In this document: positions 24,933 through 33,840 of the stretch, one piece after another
Layout: the number at the start of each line of letters is the position of its first letter
Numbering within the stretch: the stretch's first letter is position 1
Assembly: GCA_938006335.1 (NCBI GenBank)
Contig: CALLMF010000018.1
Coordinates: forward strand, 1-64,000
Direction of reading: 5' to 3'
Origin: an uncultured Granulosicoccaceae bacterium
Lineage (GTDB): Bacteria; Pseudomonadota; Gammaproteobacteria; Granulosicoccales; Granulosicoccaceae
DNA: 64,000 nucleotides
The notes under the pieces: generated by a model
The model's input: the letters and a program-made list of their open reading frames with translations, nothing else
What the model was told of the DNA's origin: nothing
Database searches by the model: none
Made by a program: the position numbers and the translations under genes

Positions 24933-25364
24933 ATGCCTGACATTCGACCCTTTCATCTTGCGTTTCCGGTCGATGATCTCGACGCGGCAAGGCACTTCTA
25001 TGGAACCGTGCTGGGTTGCCCGCAAGGGCGTGAAGCCCCCGGCGTGTGGATAGACTACGACCTGTTCGGACATCAGATCGTCGCGCACCGGGACCCAGCG
25101 CACGCGCGCCCTATCCGCGCTGAAAACGCGGTGGACGGAGATGCCGTGCCGGTGCCTCACTTTGGTGTCGTGCTTACGCTCTCGCAGTTCGATGAGCTGG
25201 CGCAACGGCTCGAAGCGGATGCCGGCACCCAATGGATCATCAAGCCGCGCACCCGTTTTGCCGGCGAACCGGGCGAACAGCGCACCATGTTCTTCCTCGA
25301 CCCCGCTGGCAATGCGCTGGAATTCAAGGCGTTTGCGGACGACGCTGCGCTGTTTGCCACCTGA
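24933..25364 (+). CDS. VOC/glyoxalase-superfamily protein
   Basis: A 143-residue metal-binding-fold protein with two beta-alpha-beta-beta-beta units: RPFHLAFPVDDLDAARHFY at the start and the closing FFLDPAGNALEFKAF, which carries the usual Glu ligand. The reaction cannot be predicted; relatives include dioxygenases, glyoxalase I and fosfomycin-resistance enzymes. Its 3' end overlaps the convergent thiQ gene by 41 bases. Confidence 0.85.
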   Translation: MPDIRPFHLAFPVDDLDAARHFYGTVLGCPQGREAPGVWIDYDLFGHQIVAHRDPAHARPIRAENAVDGDAVPVPHFGVVLTLSQFDELAQRLEADAGTQWIIKPRTRFAGEPGEQRTMFFLDPAGNALEFKAFADDAALFAT

Positions 25365-25989
25365 CGCTACCCTCGGCAATCTCGACGATGTCCGCGCCGA
25401 TGGCGTCGGCATCGTCGGCGTCGTGAGTCACCATCAGCACACACGGTTTGATCCGCGCGATGAGATCGCGCGTCAGGGCGAGCATGTCGGCTCGCGTGTT
25501 GCCATCCAGCGCGCCAAAGGGTTCGTCGAGTAACAGGATGGGTCGGGCGCGCAGCAGGCAACGCGCCAGTCCCACCCGCTGACGCTCACCACCCGAAAGG
25601 GAGCCAGGCTTGCGTTTTCCAAAACCCGGCATGCCGATGTCGCGCAGGGCGTCTTCTATCTGTGTGCGTTGTGATGCACTGAGCTTCAAGCGCGGATCAA
25701 GGCCCAGGCCAATGTTGTCTGCAACGCTCAGGTGGGCGAACAGGTTGTCGCTCTGGAACAGCGTATTGACGGGACGTTCCGATGGGGGCAGCGGATCGAG
25801 CAGCGTGCTCTCCCAATGGATCGTCCCCGACGCCGCTTGCAGGTAACCACCTACGAGGTTGAGCAGGGTGCTCTTGCCGGAGCCGCTTCGTCCGAGAATG
25901 GCGTGTATGCCGTGGCGCGGAAACTCGGTGTCAAAGCGCCAGTGGCGCTCCCCCAGTTGCACGCGCACATCGGACAGTACAAGGCTCAT
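25324..25989 (-). CDS. thiQ: Thiamine ABC transporter ATP-binding protein
   Basis: A 221-residue ATPase from ATG 25989, chosen because it gives the four-base ATGA overlap with thiP and the usual ThiQ opening. Walker A is GRSGSGKS at 33-40, ABC signature LSGGE at 131-135, and Walker B ILLLDE at 151-156. It drives uptake of thiamine or its phosphates together with ThiP and ThiB. The small size and gene order thiB-thiP-thiQ support the assignment over other importers. Confidence 0.92.
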   Translation of the reverse strand: MSLVLSDVRVQLGERHWRFDTEFPRHGIHAILGRSGSGKSTLLNLVGGYLQAASGTIHWESTLLDPLPPSERPVNTLFQSDNLFAHLSVADNIGLGLDPRLKLSASQRTQIEDALRDIGMPGFGKRKPGSLSGGERQRVGLARCLLRARPILLLDEPFGALDGNTRADMLALTRDLIARIKPCVLMVTHDADDADAIGADIVEIAEGSVRWQTAQRRPQTP

Positions 25990-27647
25990 GATGCTGCGGT
26001 CCGTGGTCCACCGACGACCCGCACAATCACCGCATAGAGTGCGATGCACACGCTGATCAACAGCATCGCGGTGACCGCGGCCTCATCGAGTCGATGGCTG
26101 CCGAGTCTTGTGTGCAACAGCAATGGCAGTGTCAGCATGCGCTCCGAGCCGAACAGGGCGATGGCGCCCAGGTCACCGGCGGCCAGTGTGGCGCAGACAG
26201 CCGCGGCTTGCGCGAGCGGGCGTCTCAGCAGCGGGGCATCGATATATCTCCAGCGTGCGATACGCGGCATGCCGAGTGAGCGCGCAAGGCGATCGCGCGC
26301 AGCCGCACCTTCGAGTACCGGGCCAGCCAGCAGCCGCAGCGCAAACGGCAGACCCATCAGCGCATTGACGATGATGACCAGCACCAATGCCAGCGCAAAG
26401 ACATCGGCATGCGAGCGCACCAATAAAAAGAGCCCCGTGCCGAGTACGACCGGCGGCATGACCAGAATGGCATTACCCATCAGCTGTAGTGCCATGCCTG
26501 TGTTATTGGCGTTGTGCCGGGTCAGCAGATGCCGACTGCCAGACAACAGGCACAAGGCAAGCGTAACCGCAGCGGCTGCGGCAAAGAGAGCTGTCACGAT
26601 ACTGCGCCACACCGCAGTAAGGGTCGTCGGATCGGTGAGCACCTCGACGATCTTGCTGTTGATGCCGGATACCAGCAAGGCGACAAGCGGTGGCACCACC
26701 AGCAGGGTAATCGCAAGAATCAATGCGACGTCGATGCAACGGTGAAGTATCGAGCGCTGTTGATGCGGGTGCCATGCGGGCCAGGGAGCGGTAGAGGCCT
26801 GATCGCCCGCCAGTCCGAGGCTGCCATCCGTGCCACGGCCAAGCAGTCCACCCATCACACTCAGTGCGAGGCAGATGCTCAGTTGCACCAGCGCAAGCGC
26901 GACTGCCAGTGGCAGGTCGAAATCAAAGCGTAGCGCCTGGTAGATGGCGACCTCGAGTGTCGTCGCCCGGGGTCCGCCACCGAGTGCGAGCACCACGGCA
27001 AAGCTGGTAAAGCACAGCGTGAACACGAGCACCAGAAGTCCCGGCAGGCTTGCCAGTACACGAGGAAGTTCGATGCGTCGAAAACGTGTGGTTGCCGGCA
27101 AGCCGAGCTGAGAGGCCAGCCTCCATTCGTGGTCCGGTATGCCATCGAGCGCTTGCAACAGCACCCGTGTCATCAACGGCGCATTGAAGAACACATGGGC
27201 CAGAAGAATGCCGTTCATGCCATAGAGAACAGGTACGCGCGGGGCGGCATGCTCACCTCGCAGACCCATCGTGAGTACGTCCAGCGCGTGATTCATCCAT
27301 CCGGCACCTCCCCATACCGTCACCAGGCCGAACACGGCGGCGATGGCAGGCAGCACGAGGCAGATGCCGAACAAGGTGGTCAGCCAGTGTCTGCCGGGGA
27401 AGCGGCGTTCGTGATGCAGGGCAGTGGCTGCGGGTATCCCGACCAACAGTGCCAGCAAGGTAGAGAGCGCAGCCTGCGTCAGACTGAAGTGCAGCACCCG
27501 GCGCAACCAGGGGTCACCGCTGACGCGTTGCCAGGGTAGTTCGCCCGCGTGGTGCACCAGCGTCAGGGCTGGTGCACCGATCAATAGAACGATACAGGCG
27601 GTCGCAAGCAGAGCTCCCGACCACCAAGGCACGCGGTCCAGCATCAT
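25986..27647 (-). CDS. thiP: Thiamine ABC transporter permease
   Basis: A 553-residue fused permease with about twelve membrane segments and two binding-protein-dependent transport modules. Each ends in an EAA-like loop: the RIELPRVLASLPGL region and the YIDAPLLRRPLAQA region. ThiP proteins are normally such tandem fusions of about 530 residues. It lies 46 bases downstream of thiB and overlaps thiQ. Confidence 0.92.
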   Translation of the reverse strand: MMLDRVPWWSGALLATACIVLLIGAPALTLVHHAGELPWQRVSGDPWLRRVLHFSLTQAALSTLLALLVGIPAATALHHERRFPGRHWLTTLFGICLVLPAIAAVFGLVTVWGGAGWMNHALDVLTMGLRGEHAAPRVPVLYGMNGILLAHVFFNAPLMTRVLLQALDGIPDHEWRLASQLGLPATTRFRRIELPRVLASLPGLLVLVFTLCFTSFAVVLALGGGPRATTLEVAIYQALRFDFDLPLAVALALVQLSICLALSVMGGLLGRGTDGSLGLAGDQASTAPWPAWHPHQQRSILHRCIDVALILAITLLVVPPLVALLVSGINSKIVEVLTDPTTLTAVWRSIVTALFAAAAAVTLALCLLSGSRHLLTRHNANNTGMALQLMGNAILVMPPVVLGTGLFLLVRSHADVFALALVLVIIVNALMGLPFALRLLAGPVLEGAAARDRLARSLGMPRIARWRYIDAPLLRRPLAQAAAVCATLAAGDLGAIALFGSERMLTLPLLLHTRLGSHRLDEAAVTAMLLISVCIALYAVIVRVVGGPRTAAS

Positions 27648-27693
27648 CCGTGAGTGGACGCGTGGTTCGCGGTGGGTCTTCGCGTTGTCAGAC

Positions 27694-28707
27694 TCAGCGC
27701 GTGGACGCTTCCAACCATTCGCTGACCCAGGCCTTGCGTTGGTCGCGCACTTCTGCCGGTGTGAATGTCAGCACGTCTGCGGGTTGAATCAGCTGGCCGA
27801 AGGCGCCCGGCAAATCGTCGCCGAGATCGACAACCGGGTACATCACGTTGCCCAGCGGAATGGAGGTCTGCGCTTCACGAGAAACCAGAAACTGCATGAA
27901 CTCGGTGGCAAGTTCCGGCTCATCGCTGGTGGCAAGCTTGGCGGCGAGTTCCACTTGCAGGTAGTGCCCTTCGTCGAAGGCCGCCGCCTGATAGCGATCG
28001 GTACCGTCCACTTCGATGTGATACGCCGGCGATGTGGAGTAGGACAGCACCATCGGTGCTTCGCCGTTCAGGAACATCGTGAAATACGCTTCGCTCCACC
28101 CCTTGGTGGTGGCAAGGATGCGCGGTTGCAGATCGGCCCAGGCTTCACCGGCATCGTCCCCGAACACGGACTTCATCCAGAGCAGAAAGCCGAGGCCCGT
28201 GATGCTCGTGCGCGGATCCTGCAGGATGATCTTTGGCCCGTCCGGGTCTGCGACCAGCTCGGCAAGGCTCGTGGGCGGTTGCTCGAGGGCTTCGGTGTCA
28301 TAGACAAACGCAAAGTAGCCGTAGTCGTAGGGCACAAAGGTGTCCGACGTCCAATCGATAGGCAGTGTCAGTGCCGAGGTGTCGACACCGGAGGGTGCAA
28401 GCAGGCCCGAGTCTTCGGCGATGGCCATCAGGTTGGTGTCGAGCCCGACGACAACATCAGCCGGGGAGTTCTCTCCCTCGAGCTGCACGCGATTGAGAAT
28501 GCCAGCAGAGTTTTCAAGTGCGACGAACTCGATGTCGCAGTTGCCGCATTGCGCCTCGAAGGCCTCTTCCATGGCAGGGCCCGGGCCCCAATCGGCTACA
28601 AAGGAGTCGTAGGTATACACCGTGAGGGTGCGGGTGTCTGACTGGGCACTGGCAGCTGCGGCAGCCAGCACTGACGATGCACAGGCCAAGGTACGTAGGG
28701 AAAGCAT
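27694..28707 (-). CDS. thiB: Thiamine-binding periplasmic protein
   Basis: A 337-residue periplasmic receptor. The ATG at 28707 gives a typical signal peptide (about 22 residues, ending AAASAQ); longer readings lack signal character. Mature sequence opens LTVYTYDSFVADWGPGP, and the YDYGYFAFVYD, TSITGLGFLLWM and SYSTSPAYH blocks are characteristic of the thiamine-binding family. There is no recognisable THI-box riboswitch in the 59 bases before the start. Confidence 0.92.
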   Translation of the reverse strand: MLSLRTLACASSVLAAAAASAQSDTRTLTVYTYDSFVADWGPGPAMEEAFEAQCGNCDIEFVALENSAGILNRVQLEGENSPADVVVGLDTNLMAIAEDSGLLAPSGVDTSALTLPIDWTSDTFVPYDYGYFAFVYDTEALEQPPTSLAELVADPDGPKIILQDPRTSITGLGFLLWMKSVFGDDAGEAWADLQPRILATTKGWSEAYFTMFLNGEAPMVLSYSTSPAYHIEVDGTDRYQAAAFDEGHYLQVELAAKLATSDEPELATEFMQFLVSREAQTSIPLGNVMYPVVDLGDDLPGAFGQLIQPADVLTFTPAEVRDQRKAWVSEWLEASTR

Positions 28708-28766
28708 GGGTAGTTGAATGATAGTCACGTTGCTCAAGATGTAGGTGTACCTTACAGCGAGTCGAT

Positions 28767-29678
28767 TCAATAGCGGCGTCTGCCACCCTCCGGAAGCTCC
28801 CTGAAGCGTCGATAGCTCCACAGATATTGCTCGGGCGCGATGGCGACGCAGCGCTCAATGACGTCGTTTATCGCTGTGGCCGCAACCACCGGGTCGTCAT
28901 CGGCGATGCGCGCATCCGGTGCCAGGCAGTGTTCCGTCCAGCCAGAGGGTGTGCGCTCGGCGACCACGAACAACACATCCGCTGCACTGGCCTTGATGAG
29001 TCTGGATATGAGCGTCATGGTGAGGGCCGGCTCGCCGAAGAACGGCGCGAACACACCGCCGTTACGGTCCGGTTCCTGGTCGGGGAGGATGCCCACGACG
29101 TCCCCCGCTCGCAGCAATCGGATGGCGCGTCGAATACCACCGCTGTCGAGCTTGAGCGGAGTGCCGCCGAGGTTTGCGCGCCCCTCCAGCAGTACCGGCT
29201 CAAGGGACAGGTCACGTGGCGGACGGTAGAAGTAGGCCAGCTTGCCCACGTGATCCGACCCCATCAGACAGGTGGTCTCCCAGCCTCCCGTGTGCGGTGA
29301 GGCCAGCAGGGTGCCGCGACCGCTGGCGCGGATGTGCTCGATGGTGATTGCGGTGTCGCCAAACGTGATGTGACGCCGGATGCGTTCGGACGGGCTTTTC
29401 CACACCCACGCGGTTTCCGTGGTTGCCATGCCGGTCTCGATCAGGCTGAGCCGCGACAGTCTGCGGCGCTCGTCGTCGGGCATCGCCGGGAAGGCCAGCG
29501 CGAGATTGATCTCGGTGAACCGGCGCGCCCGCAGGCGCAGTGTCCACGCCAGCCAGCCGCATGCCGCGCCCACGCGGCGATTCAGTGACAGAGGCAGGCG
29601 CGCGAGCAGTGTGGCGACAATGTTGGCGATGGTTGCCCTCACAAAACTGGTCCGGATAACGGTTGCACCAACACCCAA
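28767..29678 (-). CDS. LpxL/HtrB-type lysophospholipid (lauroyl) acyltransferase
   Basis: A 303-residue inner-membrane acyltransferase of the late lipid A acyltransferase family. The catalytic motif is HTGGWE at 129-134, an N-terminal hydrophobic anchor is at about 17-50, and the GILPDQEPDRNGGVFAPFFGEPA segment is diagnostic. It would add a secondary acyl chain to lipid A. The first start in the frame is TTG at 29678; a GTG at 29642 is an alternative. The thiBPQ genes follow 59 bases downstream and may be partly read from here. Confidence 0.87.
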   Translation of the reverse strand: MGVGATVIRTSFVRATIANIVATLLARLPLSLNRRVGAACGWLAWTLRLRARRFTEINLALAFPAMPDDERRRLSRLSLIETGMATTETAWVWKSPSERIRRHITFGDTAITIEHIRASGRGTLLASPHTGGWETTCLMGSDHVGKLAYFYRPPRDLSLEPVLLEGRANLGGTPLKLDSGGIRRAIRLLRAGDVVGILPDQEPDRNGGVFAPFFGEPALTMTLISRLIKASAADVLFVVAERTPSGWTEHCLAPDARIADDDPVVAATAINDVIERCVAIAPEQYLWSYRRFRELPEGGRRRY

Positions 29679-29747
29679 GTGTGCCAGTTAGGATAGGCAG
29701 GATGACAGACATGAATACACCCCATCGCGCCGCAAGGACCCGCGCGC

Positions 29748-30200
29748 ATGGCTGATAAATCGTCGGACATCGATACGCAGCTCGTCGCGCCAGAGCACGT
29801 GTGGGAAAGCCTGCAGTCGGACCCGGGCGCCGTCCTGGTGGATGTTCGCTCCGACATGGAGTTTCTGATGATTGGCCATGCCAAGGGGGCGGTACATATC
29901 CCCTGGGTTGATGCGCCGGATTGGACGGTCAACCCCGGATTTGTTGCAGCGATCAGACGGGTGCTGTTGGGACGGCGCAGTAGCGGGCGTGACGCAAAGG
30001 CGCATCAGCCGGCGTCTCCGCTTTATCTGATATGCCGTAGTGGCAACCGCTCACGAGATGCGGCCGCTGCGTTGGCCGAGGCAGGCATTGAGGGGGTGTA
30101 CATCGTCGACGGTGGTTTTGAAGGACCACTCGATGCAGAGCATCATCGCAACACGATGTCGGGGTGGCGGTTTGCCGGGCTCCCGTGGGAGCAGTGCTGA
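29748..30200 (+). CDS. Rhodanese-like protein
   Basis: A 150-residue single rhodanese domain protein. The sulfur-carrying cysteine sits in the loop CRSGNRS, followed by the helix RDAAAALAEAGI and YIVDGGFEGPL. The N-terminal LVDVRSDMEFLMIGHAKGAVHIPW is the standard opening block. It should accept a persulfide sulfur; the physiological donor and acceptor are unknown. Transcribed divergently from the acyltransferase gene. Confidence 0.9.
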   Translation: MADKSSDIDTQLVAPEHVWESLQSDPGAVLVDVRSDMEFLMIGHAKGAVHIPWVDAPDWTVNPGFVAAIRRVLLGRRSSGRDAKAHQPASPLYLICRSGNRSRDAAAALAEAGIEGVYIVDGGFEGPLDAEHHRNTMSGWRFAGLPWEQC

Positions 30201-30510
30201 CGGGCGCTGTCAGGTCTCTGTCTTGAGACGCCCCGACCGATCCGTGGTCGGGGACAGCGTATCCCTGCTTCCCATCTGCAGTAGTCTTCCCTGTGTGTGC
30301 GCATGCCCTGCGCCGCACTGTCTTCCCTTTCACCGTATCGCCAGTCCGTGGCGTATCCGTTGTTACAGACTACGGGGCACAGTATCCGGACATGCCTCGT
30401 GATATGCCATCAGAACAACGCTTTTTTCAGCATAGGAATCCCCTCATTGTGTGGTCAGAAAATTCCTACTCTGCTGTTTGTGGCGTTATTTTGACTCACG
30501 TTTGGATGCC
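30201..30510 (+). other. 310-base intergenic region before dtd
   Basis: No gene seen. A hairpin CCCCGACC (30231-30238) with GGTCGGGG (30246-30253) lies shortly after the rhodanese stop and may slow or end transcription, although there is no T run. Near the 3' side, TAGGAAT (30433-30439) and ATTCCTA (30462-30468) form a 7-bp inverted repeat about 45 bases before dtd. The promoter of the dtd-hisBHAF unit is expected here, but I cannot identify it with confidence. Confidence 0.4.
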
Positions 30511-30975
30511 ATGATTGGTCTGGTGCAGCGTGTTCTGTCGGCCTCGGTATCGGTGGTGGATGGCGAGCGCACGGATACCGTCTCGGCCATCGATCATGGA
30601 TTGCTGGTGCTGGTCGGCGTCGAGCGCGACGACGCGGAGCGCGAGGCCGACGCCCTGGCAGAACGCCTGGTCAATTTCCGCTTGTTTGACGACCCGGAAG
30701 GGCGCATGAATCTCGATGTCCAGCAGGTGGGCGGCGCACTGCTGCTGGTGTCGCAATTCACGTTGGCGGCCGATACACGCAGGGGCCGGCGGCCAGGCTT
30801 CTCGACTGCCGCCGCGCCCGATCGCGCCGAGCCCTTGTTCGATCACTTCGTGGCAGCGGTGCAATCGCGTCACGGGCAGGTGCAAACCGGTCGTTTCGGC
30901 GCACACATGCGAGTGGCACTCGTCAACGACGGCCCCGTCACGTTTCGACTGGAAGTCCCGCCCGGCAAGGGCTGA
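30511..30975 (+). CDS. dtd: D-aminoacyl-tRNA deacylase
   Basis: A 154-residue enzyme that hydrolyses D-amino acids wrongly attached to tRNA. The ATG at 30511 gives the canonical opening MIGLVQRV; a longer reading adds 20 unlikely residues. The signature SQFTLAAD and the C-terminal NDGPVTF motif (Gly-cis-Pro) that together form the active site are both present. It precedes hisB by 73 bases. Confidence 0.95.
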   Translation: MIGLVQRVLSASVSVVDGERTDTVSAIDHGLLVLVGVERDDAEREADALAERLVNFRLFDDPEGRMNLDVQQVGGALLLVSQFTLAADTRRGRRPGFSTAAAPDRAEPLFDHFVAAVQSRHGQVQTGRFGAHMRVALVNDGPVTFRLEVPPGKG

Positions 30976-31048
30976 CGCGCTATTCTTGTCGACTGGTATC
31001 CGCCGAGCGCGTGCCAGCCCCCTTCAACGCAAGCAGGAGTGTCACTGA

Positions 31049-31642
31049 GTGGCAGCTCGAAAGGCGGAAGTCAGCCGCCAGACCAATGAGACGAAGATCC
31101 GCGTAACGCTGGATCTGGATGGTAGTGGCGAGCAGCGCTTCGCTACCGGTGTGCCGTTTCTCGAGCACATGCTCGACCAGATCGCACGACATGGCCTGTT
31201 CGACCTGGTCGTCGAATGCGATGGCGATATCGATATCGACGATCACCATAGTGTCGAGGACATGGGCATTGCCATCGGCCAGGCCTTTGCTGACGCACTG
31301 GGTGACCGCAAGGGCATACGTCGCTACGGGCATGCCTATGTCCCGCTGGACGAGAGCCTTTCTCGTGTGGTCATCGATTTTTCAGGCAGGCCGGGCTTGC
31401 ATTTCAATGCCGAGTACACACGCCCTCGCGTCGGCACTTTCGATGTCGATCTGGCTGCCGAGTTCTTTCAGGGTTTCGTGAACCATGCGCGCGCGACGCT
31501 GCATGTCGACAATCTGCGCGGCAGCAATGATCACCACAAGATAGAAACCATGTTCAAGGCCTTTGGTCGCGCCTTGCGCATGTCGGTGGAGATTGACCCC
31601 CGCGCGCCAACGGCCATGCCTTCGACCAAAGGGTCCTTGTAG
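31049..31642 (+). CDS. hisB: Imidazoleglycerol-phosphate dehydratase
   Basis: Sixth step of histidine synthesis. The 197-residue length shows it is the monofunctional dehydratase, not the fused dehydratase-phosphatase of enterics. The metal-binding repeats are DDHHSVED and NDHHKIE; the [13 protein letters not shown] segment is also typical. The start is GTG at 31049, with CAGGAG about 10 bases upstream. First gene of the tightly packed hisBHAF block. Confidence 0.95.
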   Translation: MAARKAEVSRQTNETKIRVTLDLDGSGEQRFATGVPFLEHMLDQIARHGLFDLVVECDGDIDIDDHHSVEDMGIAIGQAFADALGDRKGIRRYGHAYVPLDESLSRVVIDFSGRPGLHFNAEYTRPRVGTFDVDLAAEFFQGFVNHARATLHVDNLRGSNDHHKIETMFKAFGRALRMSVEIDPRAPTAMPSTKGSL

Positions 31643-31650
31643 AGGTCTCG

Positions 31651-32301
31651 ATGTCGCAACAACGTATTGCCGTCATCGACTACGGCATGGGTAACCTGCG
31701 CTCGGTCGCCAAGGCGGTTGAGCATGCAGCGCCGGGCGCTGACGTTGTAGTCAGCGACGATGTCACTGCAATTCTCTCTGCGGATCGCATCGTGTGTCCG
31801 GGGCAGGGTGCCGCGCGCGCCTGCATGACAGCGCTCGCCGACAGTGGTCTCGACAAGGCCGTGGTCGAAGGGATGAAGACCCGTCCCTTTCTTGGTATCT
31901 GCATGGGTTTTCAGGTGCTGCTTTCGCACAGTGACGAGAACGACGGTGTCGCCTGTCTTGACGTGGTGGGTGGACGCGCCAAGCGCTTTCCCTCTCCGCT
32001 ACTGGATGAAGACGGTGCGCAGCTCAAGGTGCCGCACATGGGCTGGAGCCCGGTGTACCAACAGGCCGCTCACCCCATGTGGCAAGGCATTGGCGATGAG
32101 TCGCGCTTCTACTTTGCGCACAGTTACTACTGCGACGTGGACGATCAGCAGGCGGTACTCGGTCGGTCTCGCTACGGTCTGGATATCGCGGTGGCGGCGG
32201 GTGGTGACGGCTGGTTTGCTTGTCAGTTCCACCCCGAGAAAAGCGCGCGCGATGGTTTGCAACTTCTGAACAACTTCGTCAACTGGGACGGCACATGCTG
32301 A
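31651..32301 (+). CDS. hisH: Imidazole glycerol phosphate synthase, glutaminase subunit
   Basis: A 216-residue glutamine amidotransferase that feeds ammonia to HisF. The nucleophile is Cys84 in GICMGFQ, and the His-Glu pair is in the FHPEKS segment near the C terminus. The oxyanion-strand motif reads PGQGA instead of the usual PGVGA. It starts eight bases after hisB and overlaps hisA. Confidence 0.94.
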   Translation: MSQQRIAVIDYGMGNLRSVAKAVEHAAPGADVVVSDDVTAILSADRIVCPGQGAARACMTALADSGLDKAVVEGMKTRPFLGICMGFQVLLSHSDENDGVACLDVVGGRAKRFPSPLLDEDGAQLKVPHMGWSPVYQQAAHPMWQGIGDESRFYFAHSYYCDVDDQQAVLGRSRYGLDIAVAAGGDGWFACQFHPEKSARDGLQLLNNFVNWDGTC

Positions 32302-33035
32302 TCATTCCTGCCATCGACATGAAAGAGGGGCGGTGTGTGCGCCTGCGTCAGGGGCGGATGGAAGACGACACCGTCTTTGATGATGACCCGGTTGCGGTCG
32401 CCCGGCGCTGGTTGGAGCAGGGTGCGCGTCGTTTGCATCTGGTCGACCTTGATGGTGCCTTTGCCGGCAAGCCCGTCAATGGAGAGCTGGTCGCGTCGAT
32501 CGTTGCAGCCGCGGGTGACATACCGGTACAGATCGGCGGGGGCATCCGCACACTGGAGATTGCCGATGACTATATTCAGCGCGGTGTACGTTGGTTGATC
32601 ATCGGGACACAAGCGGTGAAGGATCCGGACTTTGTCGATACGCTGTGCAGGCGTCATCCCGGACACATCATCGTCGGGCTCGATGCCAAGGACGGTGAGG
32701 TCGCAACAGAAGGGTGGGCCGAGTCTTCCGGTGTGCCGGTCATCGATGTGGCGCGTCGCTTCGAGCAGGCGGGTGTCGCCGCGATTGTCTACACCGATAT
32801 CGGTCGCGACGGCATGATGCAGGGTGTCAACGTTGATGCAACTGCGGCACTGGCGCGTGACATCAGTATCCCGGTCATCGCATCCGGTGGCGTCACCAAC
32901 CTGGACGACATCCATGCGCTGGGTGCCGCTGCAGACAGCGGCATCATGGGCACCATCGCCGGGCGCGCCTTGTACGAGGGCACGCTGGATCTTGCCGAGG
33001 CGCAAGCGCTTGGCGACCGTTTCTCGGAGCGCTGA
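32295..33035 (+). CDS. hisA: ProFAR isomerase (HisA)
   Basis: A 246-residue TIM-barrel isomerase of the fourth histidine step. ATG 32295 overlaps the hisH stop and gives [17 protein letters not shown], with the catalytic Asp of AIDMKEG; the second catalytic Asp is in [12 protein letters not shown]. Phosphate-binding glycines are in QIGGGIRT and VIASGGV. A longer reading within hisH is rejected. Confidence 0.95.
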   Translation: MLIIPAIDMKEGRCVRLRQGRMEDDTVFDDDPVAVARRWLEQGARRLHLVDLDGAFAGKPVNGELVASIVAAAGDIPVQIGGGIRTLEIADDYIQRGVRWLIIGTQAVKDPDFVDTLCRRHPGHIIVGLDAKDGEVATEGWAESSGVPVIDVARRFEQAGVAAIVYTDIGRDGMMQGVNVDATAALARDISIPVIASGGVTNLDDIHALGAAADSGIMGTIAGRALYEGTLDLAEAQALGDRFSER

Positions 33036-33037
33036 TC

Positions 33038-33796
33038 ATGGGGCTCGCGCGCCGTATCATTCCTTGTCTTGATGTCGACGACGGACGTGTGGTCAAGGGC
33101 GTCAAGTTCGTTGACATTCGCGATGCCGGAGATCCCGTGGAAGTCGCGCGTCGCTACGACCGTGAAGGCGCCGACGAGATCTGCTTTCTTGATATCACCG
33201 CAAGCTCCGGTGAGCGCGAAACCATCGTTCACGTCGTCGAGGCAGTCGCGTCGGAAGTCTTCATCCCACTCACCGTCGGCGGTGGTGTGCGACAGGTTGC
33301 TGATGTCCGGCGGCTCTTGAATGCGGGTGCCGACAAGGTCGGTATCAACACCGCAGCGGTGTTCGAGCCTGAGCTTGTGGCGCGTGCGTCCGATGCCGTG
33401 GGTGCCCAGTGCATCGTCGTTGCCATCGATGCCAAGCGCGTTGACGATCACTGGGAGGTGTTCACGCACGGAGGCCGCAAGTCGACGGGACTTGATGCTG
33501 TTGAATGGGCGGCGCGCATGCAAACACTCGGTGCCGGGGAAATCCTGCTGACCAGCATGGACCGCGATGGCACACGTTCCGGATTTGATCTTGCGCTGAC
33601 GCGCGCGATCAGCGATGCGGTGGAGATACCGGTCATCGCCTCCGGCGGTGTCGGCTCACTCGATGATCTTGCTGACGGTGTGATGGAAGGTGGTGCGGAT
33701 GCCGTGCTGGCCGCCAGCATCTTTCACTTCGGTCAGCACACCGTGGTTGAAGCCAAGGCGCACATGGCGGCGCGTGGCGTCGAGGTGCGGTTGTAG
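33038..33796 (+). CDS. hisF: Imidazole glycerol phosphate synthase, cyclase subunit
   Basis: A 252-residue TIM-barrel enzyme that works with HisH. Catalytic Asp residues are in [14 protein letters not shown] (first) and [15 protein letters not shown] (second); TVGGGVR and IASGGVG hold the phosphates. It begins two bases after hisA. After hisF the histidine genes are interrupted; hisI follows only at 36687. Confidence 0.95.
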   Translation: MGLARRIIPCLDVDDGRVVKGVKFVDIRDAGDPVEVARRYDREGADEICFLDITASSGERETIVHVVEAVASEVFIPLTVGGGVRQVADVRRLLNAGADKVGINTAAVFEPELVARASDAVGAQCIVVAIDAKRVDDHWEVFTHGGRKSTGLDAVEWAARMQTLGAGEILLTSMDRDGTRSGFDLALTRAISDAVEIPVIASGGVGSLDDLADGVMEGGADAVLAASIFHFGQHTVVEAKAHMAARGVEVRL

Positions 33797-33840
33797 CGGC
33801 GGCAATCCGTACGGATGCCGCCGCTAGTACCTTGGCTTGA

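Noticed and set aside
27424..28641. 405-codon plus-strand open frame
   Set aside because: Lies antisense to thiP and thiB, whose products have clear family motifs; the frame has arginine- and glycine-rich composition typical of a shadow in G+C-rich DNA.
28708..28766. THI-box riboswitch before thiB
   Set aside because: The conserved CTGAGA and ACCTGATCTGG-like blocks are absent and the gap is too short.
32223..33523. Long minus-strand frames across hisA and hisF
   Set aside because: Shadows of well-conserved his genes.
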